Below the pieces are notes generated by a model. It saw nothing but the letters and a program-made list of their open reading frames with translations. It searched no databases and had not been told where the DNA came from. Both the position numbers and the translations under genes were made by a program. DNA of 64,000 nucleotides, taken from Patescibacteria group bacterium (GTDB lineage Bacteria; Patescibacteriota; Patescibacteriia; 2-12-FULL-60-25). The stretch spans positions 501,251-565,250 of the forward strand of contig JAVHLR010000001.1 in the NCBI GenBank assembly GCA_031082005.1, in the 5' to 3' direction. How positions within the stretch are numbered: the first letter of the stretch is position 1; every line of letters starts with the position of its first letter. This document shows, piece after piece, positions 29,794 to 37,126 of this stretch.

Positions 29794-32691
29794 ATGCACT
29801 CAACATATATCTCCCGCAGTTGGAGGAATACTGCCATTACGTTCGGAGCCCTCGGTAGCCTGGTGTGTTCGGTCATATGGACGCCTACGGCTAAAGCCGT
29901 TCTTGTCCCGGAGAACAGGGTGCAGATCAGGATGGAAGGTTTCAATCTGACTGGACCATATTCAGTAGTCGGTGGGCAGCCGACGGGCGATGGCGCATTC
30001 AAGAACGGCAATGCTGGCGAATATCCGGAAGGGGCGTGCATCCCATCCTTGATCAGCGTCAAGAACAATGACGGCACTGACGGAGACATACAATTGACCG
30101 CCTATTATGATTACGGTAAAGATTCCGGACTTGGCATCCTTACTTTAAAGCAGACTACGACTGGATTGGCTGACCCGGGTGCGCAGGCCGATAATCTGAA
30201 TGACCTTACCCTTTCAGGCAATGATCTGTCGACGGTGAATTCATTCGATACTGATGCTGGCGGTAGCGTCTCGGCTGTCATCAATGGTCCGTACTCCGGC
30301 ACGAGCGGCACCGCAGCTCCGGCCGTGGGTGATGAATCCCGGCACTACAACATGCTTCTGCAGAGCGTGCCTCATGGCGAAACGGTTTATGTCCTTTTTT
30401 GTGCCCAACTTGATGTTGACGCAAGCCAATACGGCGGCGGCGCGCAGATGAGCGTACGTACCGGTGAAGGCGGAGCGGAAAATATCGCCATCCAAGCCGT
30501 AAAACTGTTGGTTTTGCCGAAACTTACCCTGACAAAAATCGTTGAAGGCGGTACAGCTACTCCTGACCAGTGGTCGTTCAATGTGTCCCCGGCGATCAAC
30601 GGTCAATCCGTTTTTGACATCCCTGATGGACAAGATAGCGTCGTCATCGACAATATCGGCTTGGACGGCACATATGAAATTACGGAGTCTGGCCCGGGGA
30701 GCTATATTTTCCAGGGCGGTTCTGGAGAGAACTGCGCTTTTAACGGCGTAGTAGCCTCTACTACGCTTATGGCCAGCAAACCGCAGACGACCGCGACTTG
30801 CATTTTCACTAATAAATATTTAGAGCCCGTTGTGCTTCCTAAACTGACCGTCACGAAGGTGGTCGTGAACGATGATGGCGGAACAGCGGTCGTATCAGAT
30901 TTCCCTCTGTTCGTCGATGGCGATGCCGTGACGTCTGGTGTCGAGAATACGTTCTCCTCCGGAACGCACACCGTGAGTGAAACGAACCTGGCCGGATATG
31001 TCGGTACTTTTGGCGGGGACTGTGCTGCGGATGGAAGTATCGCTTTAGCCGAAGGCGACATCAAATCCTGCACCATTACTAACGATGATGTCTATGCCGC
31101 GACGACCGGAACATTGACAGTCGTCAAGCAGGTCATCAACGACGATGGAGGGACCAAAGCACCCGAAGATTTCTTGATGAACGTGACTGGAACGAACGTA
31201 TCCATGTCGAGCTTCGCGGGTTCATCGACCGGCGTAACCGTAACTCTGGAGGCGGGTCTGTATTCCGTCGATGAGAGTCTTGATACGGGATATGCCAAAA
31301 CGCTTAGCGAGGGTTGTACCGGCACCATGGCCGTTGGTGATTCGAAACTTTGTACCATCACGAATGACGACATCGACCCTGAAGGCGGTTGGACGGCGAC
31401 TACCGGTACGTTAGTCGTCATCAAGACTGTGGTGAACGATAATGGTGGGACAAAATCTGCTGCTGATTTTACGTTCAGCGTCAGCGGGACGAACCCCTCA
31501 CTATCCTCTTTTGCCGGTTCTGCCGCCGGAACCTCGGTTACGCTTGATGCAGGATCCTTCAGCGTCAGTGAAGCTGCTGATGCGGACTACGCTGCTTCAT
31601 ATGGTTCGGACTGCTCCGGAAGCATCGCCGCCGGCGAAACCAAGACCTGTACCGTAACCAATGATGACATCTACCACGGAGGTGGCGGGGGAGGAGACGA
31701 TTGGGAAGCTACGACCGGAACCCTCATCGTTTTCAAATATATCGATAGCGCCTATGGTGGCGAGCTGCAGCCCGAAGATTTTACGTTGGCTGTAAGCGGA
31801 ACCAGTCCTACGCCTTCTTCTTTTTCCGGCTCAAGCAGCGGCACGACAGTAGTATTGGGCGCTGGCGCTTATAGTGTCACTGAAATAGCTGACGCCGACT
31901 ACGACGCCTCTTACGGCGAGGGTTGCACAGGAACGATCGCAGCCGGTGAGACTGTGCGCTGCATAGTCACTAACCGATACAGTCCGAGTGAAACCGATGC
32001 AGCCGATCTTTCCGTGACGAAATCCGCAAGTGCCTCTAGCATACAGACCGGTACGACGCTTGATTACCTCGTCGGTTTGACCAATATCGGACCTGATCCG
32101 GCGACAAATGCGCAGGTTTCGGATGTACTTCCGGCTGGCTTCATCTATCAATCTTCGGTCGCAAGCCAGGGCTCGTATGATTCTTCGTCAGGTATCTGGA
32201 CTGTCGGTGCGATGGCAGTGGGCGCGACTGCCACTTTGAGCATGAACGTGACCGTCACGGCTGCTGCCGGACTTTATGTCAACACAGCGACGGCGACGGC
32301 CTTGGAATATGACCCGAATCACGCGAACAACGTTGCAAGTCATAACATCACGGTAACTGCGGCTTCGAACGGCGGAGGTTCTGGCGGTGGTGGAGGAGGA
32401 GGGTCTTCTACGCCGCCCAACACCAATAAAGGCGCGAACTCCGGCGGAGGCGGTGGGAGCGGTTTCTCGCCTGTCGCAATCGCACCGCCTGTACCGACGC
32501 CTGCCCCGTTAGTCCTTGGTGCGACTGATGAAGCTACTTCCACAGAAGGCGTACCGGAACCTATTGTAAATGCGCCTGCCCCGTTAGTCCTTGGCGCGAC
32601 TGATGAACTGCCGCGCACAGGGACTCCTGCCTGGATGCTGCTGCTTACTCTAGGTACTGCCGCTGCAGTGATGCGTCGCAAGGTAGAGTAA
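29794..32691 (+). CDS. Large LPxTG-type surface protein with repeated SpaA-like domains
   Basis: 965 residues. Signal peptide (about 1-35), an N-terminal beta domain (to about 240), then five prealbumin/SpaA-like repeats of 75-95 residues. The most regular ones begin TGTLxVxKxVxNDxGGT and end CTxTNDD. They are followed by one DUF11 domain (about 735-850, DLSVTKSASASSIQTGTTLDYLVGLTNIGP), a Gly/Pro/Ser linker with two copies of PAPLVLGATDE, and a C-terminal sorting signal: LPRTG, hydrophobic helix, RRK. Probably a stalk-like adhesin fixed by a sortase; the sortase-like gene is next. ATG at 29794 chosen because it gives a normal signal peptide; an upstream TTG would add 25 polar residues. Confidence 0.88.
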   Translation: MHSTYISRSWRNTAITFGALGSLVCSVIWTPTAKAVLVPENRVQIRMEGFNLTGPYSVVGGQPTGDGAFKNGNAGEYPEGACIPSLISVKNNDGTDGDIQLTAYYDYGKDSGLGILTLKQTTTGLADPGAQADNLNDLTLSGNDLSTVNSFDTDAGGSVSAVINGPYSGTSGTAAPAVGDESRHYNMLLQSVPHGETVYVLFCAQLDVDASQYGGGAQMSVRTGEGGAENIAIQAVKLLVLPKLTLTKIVEGGTATPDQWSFNVSPAINGQSVFDIPDGQDSVVIDNIGLDGTYEITESGPGSYIFQGGSGENCAFNGVVASTTLMASKPQTTATCIFTNKYLEPVVLPKLTVTKVVVNDDGGTAVVSDFPLFVDGDAVTSGVENTFSSGTHTVSETNLAGYVGTFGGDCAADGSIALAEGDIKSCTITNDDVYAATTGTLTVVKQVINDDGGTKAPEDFLMNVTGTNVSMSSFAGSSTGVTVTLEAGLYSVDESLDTGYAKTLSEGCTGTMAVGDSKLCTITNDDIDPEGGWTATTGTLVVIKTVVNDNGGTKSAADFTFSVSGTNPSLSSFAGSAAGTSVTLDAGSFSVSEAADADYAASYGSDCSGSIAAGETKTCTVTNDDIYHGGGGGGDDWEATTGTLIVFKYIDSAYGGELQPEDFTLAVSGTSPTPSSFSGSSSGTTVVLGAGAYSVTEIADADYDASYGEGCTGTIAAGETVRCIVTNRYSPSETDAADLSVTKSASASSIQTGTTLDYLVGLTNIGPDPATNAQVSDVLPAGFIYQSSVASQGSYDSSSGIWTVGAMAVGATATLSMNVTVTAAAGLYVNTATATALEYDPNHANNVASHNITVTAASNGGGSGGGGGGGSSTPPNTNKGANSGGGGGSGFSPVAIAPPVPTPAPLVLGATDEATSTEGVPEPIVNAPAPLVLGATDELPRTGTPAWMLLLTLGTAAAVMRRKVE

Positions 32692-32705
32692 GGTGGTTTG
32701 GCGCT

Positions 32706-33314
32706 ATGGAGCCGGGATATAAAATACTGACCGGCTTGTCAGCCGTGTGCATCGTAATGATCGCGTTAAATGCGTCCTATTTCAGGGCGCATTTGGATTT
32801 TGCAGTCACTCCACCGCCAACTCCGGAAAGCTCTATCTCAACTAGCAGCACTCATGAGCTTATCGGAGAGCCTGATCGCTTGATGATCAAGAACCTTGGG
32901 ATTGACGCGCCAGTCGTTTACATCGAAGAAAAAAATGAAGCGGCTTATCAAGCCGCGCTCAAAAAAGGCGTGGTCCACTTCCCCGGAACAGCTTTACCCG
33001 GCGAGTTGGGTAACGTATATATCTTCGGTCATTCAAGCGATTATGCCTGGGCTGATAGTCCATATCGAGCGGTTTTTGCCCTTTTGACCGAAATCGAAGT
33101 AGGGGACGAGATAAGAATCAGCGACTCCAAAGGTGGTGTTTTCGTTTACCGCGTAATAGAGACGCGCGTGGTTACCCCAAAAGACTTAAGCGTCTTGGAT
33201 CAGCGCGGCAAGCAAAAAAAATTATTGACGCTCCAAACCTCATATCCTTTAGGGACAGCCTTGAGGCGTTTTATCGTGCTGGCCGAGGCTATCGAGTTAC
33301 AGCCTGAAGAGTAA
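32706..33314 (+). CDS. Sortase-family protein with Ser at the catalytic Cys site
   Basis: 202 residues: N-terminal membrane helix (about 10-28), then a sortase barrel (PF04203): LGIDAPVV, GVVHFPGTALPGELGNVYIFGHSS with catalytic-type His109, YRVIETRVVTPKDLSVL, and LLTLQTSYPLGTALRRFIVLAEA. The last segment normally reads TLxTC; here the Cys is Ser179 (codon TCA). The conserved Arg is likely Arg187 or Arg188. Standing 14 bases after an LPRTG protein, it is the obvious candidate to anchor it. With Ser it may be inactive, slow, or mechanistically different. Its end overlaps the convergent CAP gene by 18 bases. Confidence 0.85.
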   Translation: MEPGYKILTGLSAVCIVMIALNASYFRAHLDFAVTPPPTPESSISTSSTHELIGEPDRLMIKNLGIDAPVVYIEEKNEAAYQAALKKGVVHFPGTALPGELGNVYIFGHSSDYAWADSPYRAVFALLTEIEVGDEIRISDSKGGVFVYRVIETRVVTPKDLSVLDQRGKQKKLLTLQTSYPLGTALRRFIVLAEAIELQPEE

Positions 33315-34610
33315 GGCGGAAAGACCGATGACGACTACGGTGTGGAAGATGACCGTCGGTTTCTGTATATGGACTTTCACCAAAATGCTGATCAAAAGGC
33401 AGCCGACCAGGAAGATCATCGTCAAAAGATAGATTTGGCGTGTTTGGTCGCCTAGGCCTTCCAAGGGGATGACGCCGAAAAGGCGATAGGGAGCCTCTGT
33501 ATTGGGCGAGGCGAAGGCATAGAGCTCTTGTGCGCTTGCAGCTGGTGCAATTAGCGCCACGGTCCCTCCGGTTTTCTGACCCGTCCCATTCCAAGCTGCT
33601 ACGTTCACCTTTTCGCCTTCGGGCGCTGCGGTTTTTTGGTCAATGGTGATATCTGCCCGCCACGTTTTGCCATCCTGTGATTGCGTCATGTCTAATTGCT
33701 CTCCACCCGCCTGCGCGATTACCGATGAGGCATTCGCGATGGACAGTTGGATGGAATAGCCGGTTGTGTTTGGGACCACCTTGATGCTGGAATCGTCTAT
33801 TTTCGGGGCTGTCGAAGTGTTTGGGCCCGTAATCTGTTCATCAGGTGGGGTGTCTGGATTAGCTTCGGTCTCGCTTGTCGGCAGGGTCGGTACTTTGATG
33901 TCGTCTGAATTCGGTGTTGATGTTGTATTCGGTTGAATCGAGTTGGCGACGGTCGGGCTGGCTGTTGTCTTGGGCTCTTCGACCGTATTTGTCGTCGCTG
34001 GACGACCGAACATCTGCACTACGATTACGGAAGGGTATCCTTCGAACATGCCCTCGGTGATGCCGACTCCGGTTTCTGTAAATTTTGTGTTCATTATATT
34101 TGACCGGTGGCTTGCACTGGCTAGCCAGCCTGCCAACGCGCCTTCTGCAGAGTTGTAATGGATCGCTAAATTCTCGCCGGATATGCTGTATGAATAACCT
34201 GCTTTCTTGATCCAGTACCAGGGGGTCGTCCCTTCGGGGCTCGTGTGAGCGAAATACTGTTTCTCTAGCATGTCTTCGGCCTTGGCTTGCGCAGCACTGG
34301 CAAGGCGGGTGTTCGTCTTAAGTGCCAAAAGACCTTGTGCCTGTCTCGCTTGGTTAGTCAGTTCTATGATGTTGGGCTTGGTGATTGCGCCAGAGTACAC
34401 CGACGCAGCCGGTAGGATGAGGGAAGTCGAAATAACGACAGCCTTGAGAAGCACCAGGGCGATGCTATAACCCAAAAGCACGCGATGTTTGAGCACGTGC
34501 GGTACGTGGTTGTTCCCTTCGTGGGGTATGAAGTGGTCTTTTGCGTGTCGGTGCAACGCTTTGACCGCCTTTACCGCAGGGTGGACGGGTTTTTTGTTTT
34601 TAGTCGCCAT
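33297..34610 (-). CDS. Membrane-bound CAP (SCP/PR-1) domain protein
   Basis: 437 residues. Basic N-terminus, membrane helix (about 46-70), CAP domain (about 78-205) with the family's conserved stretches (IIELTNQARQAQGL, YFAHTSPEGTTPWYWIKKAGYSYSISGENLAI, GWLASASHRSNIMNTKFTETGVGI). A Thr/Pro/Asn-rich linker (about 208-270), a beta-sandwich-like region (about 270-360) and two C-terminal membrane helices follow. Bacterial CAP proteins of this kind (YkwD-like) are secreted or surface-held and of uncertain activity. A promoter lies at 34627-34654. Confidence 0.85.
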   Translation of the reverse strand: MATKNKKPVHPAVKAVKALHRHAKDHFIPHEGNNHVPHVLKHRVLLGYSIALVLLKAVVISTSLILPAASVYSGAITKPNIIELTNQARQAQGLLALKTNTRLASAAQAKAEDMLEKQYFAHTSPEGTTPWYWIKKAGYSYSISGENLAIHYNSAEGALAGWLASASHRSNIMNTKFTETGVGITEGMFEGYPSVIVVQMFGRPATTNTVEEPKTTASPTVANSIQPNTTSTPNSDDIKVPTLPTSETEANPDTPPDEQITGPNTSTAPKIDDSSIKVVPNTTGYSIQLSIANASSVIAQAGGEQLDMTQSQDGKTWRADITIDQKTAAPEGEKVNVAAWNGTGQKTGGTVALIAPAASAQELYAFASPNTEAPYRLFGVIPLEGLGDQTRQIYLLTMIFLVGCLLISILVKVHIQKPTVIFHTVVVIGLSALLFRL

Positions 34611-34626
34611 GGTTTAGTAATCAGCC

Positions 34627-34654
34627 AGTTTAACACCAAAATCCATTCCGTCAA
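34627..34654 (-). promoter_or_regulatory. Promoter of the CAP gene
   Basis: On the minus strand: TTGACG (34654-34649), 16-bp spacer, TAAACT (34632-34627). The start codon is 16 bases from the -10, so the leader is under 12 bases. Confidence 0.65.
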
Positions 34655-34756
34655 CCAGCCTTTATCCCAGTGTATCACGCCAGAGCTTCTGACTTGAAGT
34701 ACTTGATTAATACGCCGTGTGATGCTAATATTTTGTACGCATAAATGCACCAGGGG

Positions 34757-34830
34757 GGGGGCTTCGTTCAATGGTAGGACGCTGGTCTCCAAAACCAGCG
34801 ACGTAGGTTCGATTCCTACAGCCCCTGCCA
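34757..34830 (+). tRNA. tRNA-Trp (anticodon CCA)
   Basis: 74 bases. Anticodon arm CTGGT-CTCCAAA-ACCAG with anticodon CCA, T arm GTAGG/CCTAC, acceptor GGGGGCT/AGCCCCT giving a G1.U72 wobble pair, discriminator G and encoded CCA. The gene is preceded by extra G residues (a run of nine G from 34753), so the 5' end is ambiguous by a few bases. Confidence 0.9.
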
Positions 34831-34832
34831 CG

Positions 34833-34867
34833 AAAAATGCCGCGTATTTACGCGGCATTTTTTTTGT
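34833..34867 (+). terminator. Terminator after tRNA-Trp
   Basis: AAAAATGCCGCGT/ACGCGGCATTTTT, 13-bp perfect stem with an ATTT loop and a T9 run. Confidence 0.9.
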
Positions 34868-35046
34868 GAAGGCGTAAAGTGAATAGGATACTGTCCAAGA
34901 ATCTTCGGATCTATTACCATGTTGTAACTAGGTTTTTGAGCGAATGAAAACGACGGACTCCGATCCCAAAAATTTTATCCATTTTTGTCATGCTCGTAGG
35001 TGTAACGGAGTAACGCAACACGTATCTTCCGCGAAATATTTAGAAT

Positions 35047-35790
35047 ATGGAATTCAACCAAAACAACGATATTGTCAAACTTTGTCTTCAGGGCATAGGT
35101 ATGGAAAAAATGGGCAAACCAGAAGAAGCGAGTAGGCTATTTGTCCAGGCCTGGGACGAAGCTACATACGATTTCGAAAGATTCATTTCAGCTTATTTTG
35201 TTGCACGACATCAGAAAAATGTCCCCGACAGATTAAAATGGCTCAAAACGACATTACAGATTGCATTAGAGATGAATGACGACTCTGTAAAGAGCGCTTT
35301 TCCTTCTCTATATTCAAACATCGCCAACTGTTATGAGGATTTAAGCGATTTTGACAATGCCAAAAAGAATTATGAATTAGCTGCTTCGTTTAACGATAAA
35401 CCTTCTGATAAGGGTCCTTTCTATCATGGAACGAAAGCAGATCTGCGCGTTGGTGATTTATTGACGGCCGGGGGTAGCTCGAATTACCTTCGCGATCTCA
35501 AAATGAAGCACATTTATTTTACGGCCTTAGCTAACGGCGCTGGGTTAGCTGCTGCATTAGCAAGGGGCGATGGACGTGAACGCATATATATCGTTGAGCC
35601 AACGGGGAGCTTTGAGAATGATCCGAACGTTACGAATAGCTACTTTCCGGGCAACCCAACACGCTCATATCGCTCCCAAGCTCCATTGAAGGTAGTCGGT
35701 GAAGTGACGGATTGGGTGAAAATTACGCCCGAGGAACGTCAAAAATGGAGTGAAGAATTAGCGAGCAACAAGGGAGAGATAAAGAATTAA
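35047..35790 (+). CDS. arr: TPR-rifampin ADP-ribosyltransferase (Arr) fusion
   Basis: 247 residues. Residues 1-118 are helical, with a TPR-like repeat near 86-115 (SNIANCYEDLSDFDNAKKNYELAASF). Residues about 123-228 match Arr (PF12120) closely: FYHGTKADLRVGDLL with His127, HIYFTALANGAGLAAALARG, RIYIVEPTGSFENDPNVT and FPGNPTRSYRSQAPLKVVGEVTDW. Arr transfers ADP-ribose from NAD to the 23-OH of rifamycins and inactivates them. The TPR part is not found in the classical short Arr enzymes. Preceded by 216 bases without a gene beyond the terminator, with no clear promoter. Confidence 0.9.
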   Translation: MEFNQNNDIVKLCLQGIGMEKMGKPEEASRLFVQAWDEATYDFERFISAYFVARHQKNVPDRLKWLKTTLQIALEMNDDSVKSAFPSLYSNIANCYEDLSDFDNAKKNYELAASFNDKPSDKGPFYHGTKADLRVGDLLTAGGSSNYLRDLKMKHIYFTALANGAGLAAALARGDGRERIYIVEPTGSFENDPNVTNSYFPGNPTRSYRSQAPLKVVGEVTDWVKITPEERQKWSEELASNKGEIKN

Positions 35791-35906
35791 TCTTTGGGAT
35801 GCTCACATCCGAGTTTGACTGCATTATTACAGCTCCGATATCCTTCACGAGCCCCTGCTAGCACCAGAATCGTCGCAAGACGGCTTTTGTGGTATTTTTG
35901 ACAGGT

Positions 35907-36242
35907 ATGAATCCCATGAAAATCACCATCCTCAAGATCGCCGGACTGAACGCATCGGCGACTGCGCTTTATGTCGCTTGCGTCGCCATGTTCATGTCGT
36001 ATACTTCCGTAATCTTCGGTGGGGTCGAAGAAAAAACGCCACTTATCCCGTTTGCGATGCTACTATTGTTTGTGCTCTCTGCGGGAGTTACGGGTTCATT
36101 GGTCGTGGGTCGACCCATCCTTTGGTACCTCGACGGCAAGAAAAAGGAAGCGGTTTCGCTCTTCATCATAACGCTAGGATTGTTGTTTCTCATTACATGC
36201 TTCGCGTTTGCGACGTTGGCGTTGTTTGGTCGGCAACCATAA
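35907..36242 (+). CDS. Small three/four-span membrane protein
   Basis: 111 residues with helices at about 8-30, 44-67 and 82-106. The middle part (LLFVLSAGVTGSLVVGRPILWYLDGKKKEAVSLF) is clearly related to that of the minus-strand protein at 51763-52077 (MLFVLSALVSGSIMLGYPLFLAKDGKVKQAMQIV), so the two are paralogues. Family function unknown. ATG at 35907 preferred over an upstream GTG (35889); ATG at 35916 also possible. Confidence 0.7.
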   Translation: MNPMKITILKIAGLNASATALYVACVAMFMSYTSVIFGGVEEKTPLIPFAMLLLFVLSAGVTGSLVVGRPILWYLDGKKKEAVSLFIITLGLLFLITCFAFATLALFGRQP

Positions 36243-36286
36243 AACTGTCTGCACTTTTGACGGAATCAGACTGTTTGAGAGTTTCT

Positions 36287-36295
36287 TGCTATACT
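36287..36295 (+). promoter_or_regulatory. Extended -10 promoter, leaderless start
   Basis: TG-C-TATACT with TATACT at 36290-36295, followed by 7 bases (T-rich) and ATG at 36303. Confidence 0.65.
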
Positions 36296-36302
36296 TTTTT
36301 TT

Positions 36303-36551
36303 ATGAACAAGAACCCATCGAAACCGCCGGTACACGGCCTGCCGAAGGATTTGCGAGAAGCACTTGCTTCTTCTCCGGAAGCCCGGGCCGCGTGGAAAAG
36401 CCTAACGCCGCTCGCCCGCAATGAATGGATTTGCTGGGTAATTTCGGTAAAGAAACGGGAAACGAGAAGTAATCACGTCCAACGAGCGCGCGAAGAGCTT
36501 GTCGCCGGAAAACGACGGCCTTGTTGCTTTGTGGGATGTATCCATCGTTAA
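36303..36551 (+). CDS. YdeI/OmpD-associated (OmdA) domain protein
   Basis: 82 residues. The whole protein corresponds to the C-terminal OmdA domain (PF13376): LPKDLREALASSPEARAAWKSLTPLARNEWICWVISVKKRETRSNHVQRAREELVAGKR, with the characteristic LxxxxxxxWIxxxKxxxTRxxRI-like helix. Stand-alone copies are common in bacteria; the role is not established. Ends in a Cys-rich CCFVGC tail. Confidence 0.78.
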   Translation: MNKNPSKPPVHGLPKDLREALASSPEARAAWKSLTPLARNEWICWVISVKKRETRSNHVQRAREELVAGKRRPCCFVGCIHR

Positions 36552-36641
36552 AAGAATCTAAAAAAGATGATCCAAGTAAAGCACTGCAGATAGCTCGCAT
36601 GAGGCGTAGCGACTCGGAGTTAGGTGTGTTAATGTGTATTC

Positions 36642-37112
36642 ATGATATTTGTGATCATGTCCTTCTTTGTGCCGTTGTTGGTGTATCTGCTCTTGCCTGA
36701 AATGATCCGATATGTGACCGGGAAAAAAGCTAAAAGAGACCTCGTTCTGGCAACCGCGTGCCTGCTATATCTCATCTCTTGGTACCTGCCGTCGCCCTTG
36801 ATAGATGGTCGGAATACGGCTTTCATGACGCACCTGGTGGGTGGCGGAATCTTTACGGGTTTGCTTTGGTTGTATGTCAAACGACAACGTGGATGGAAAG
36901 CGTCTTGGGTAGTTGAGATACTCGTCCTGTTCGCTTGCGTGAGTTCTCTTGGAGTCGCTAATGAGTTATTCGAGCTTGTGACTGTCGAATCCGGTCTTAC
37001 GAGATTGGACGGATCCGATACTTGGTGGGATTTGCTGGCAAATACGCTGGGTGCATCGGTGTTTTGGATTTTTTATCGTTTGACCATGAAAAACGATATC
37101 ACAAGGCCTTAG
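36642..37112 (+). CDS. VanZ/YjdF-like membrane protein
   Basis: 156 residues, five hydrophobic helices. The segment ANELFELVTVES followed by DTWWDLLANTLGASVFW has the E-x-x-E...D-x-x-x-D-x-x-A-N-x-x-G pattern of VanZ-like and DUF2238/YjdF proteins. These are small membrane proteins of unclear biochemical role, sometimes tied to glycopeptide tolerance. Followed after 14 bases by the metalloprotease gene. Confidence 0.65.
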   Translation: MIFVIMSFFVPLLVYLLLPEMIRYVTGKKAKRDLVLATACLLYLISWYLPSPLIDGRNTAFMTHLVGGGIFTGLLWLYVKRQRGWKASWVVEILVLFACVSSLGVANELFELVTVESGLTRLDGSDTWWDLLANTLGASVFWIFYRLTMKNDITRP

Positions 37113-37126
37113 CTTTCCGGAATAAT

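Noticed and set aside
34944-35135. 63-codon frame upstream of arr
   Set aside because: Overlaps the arr start in another frame and has no recognisable features.
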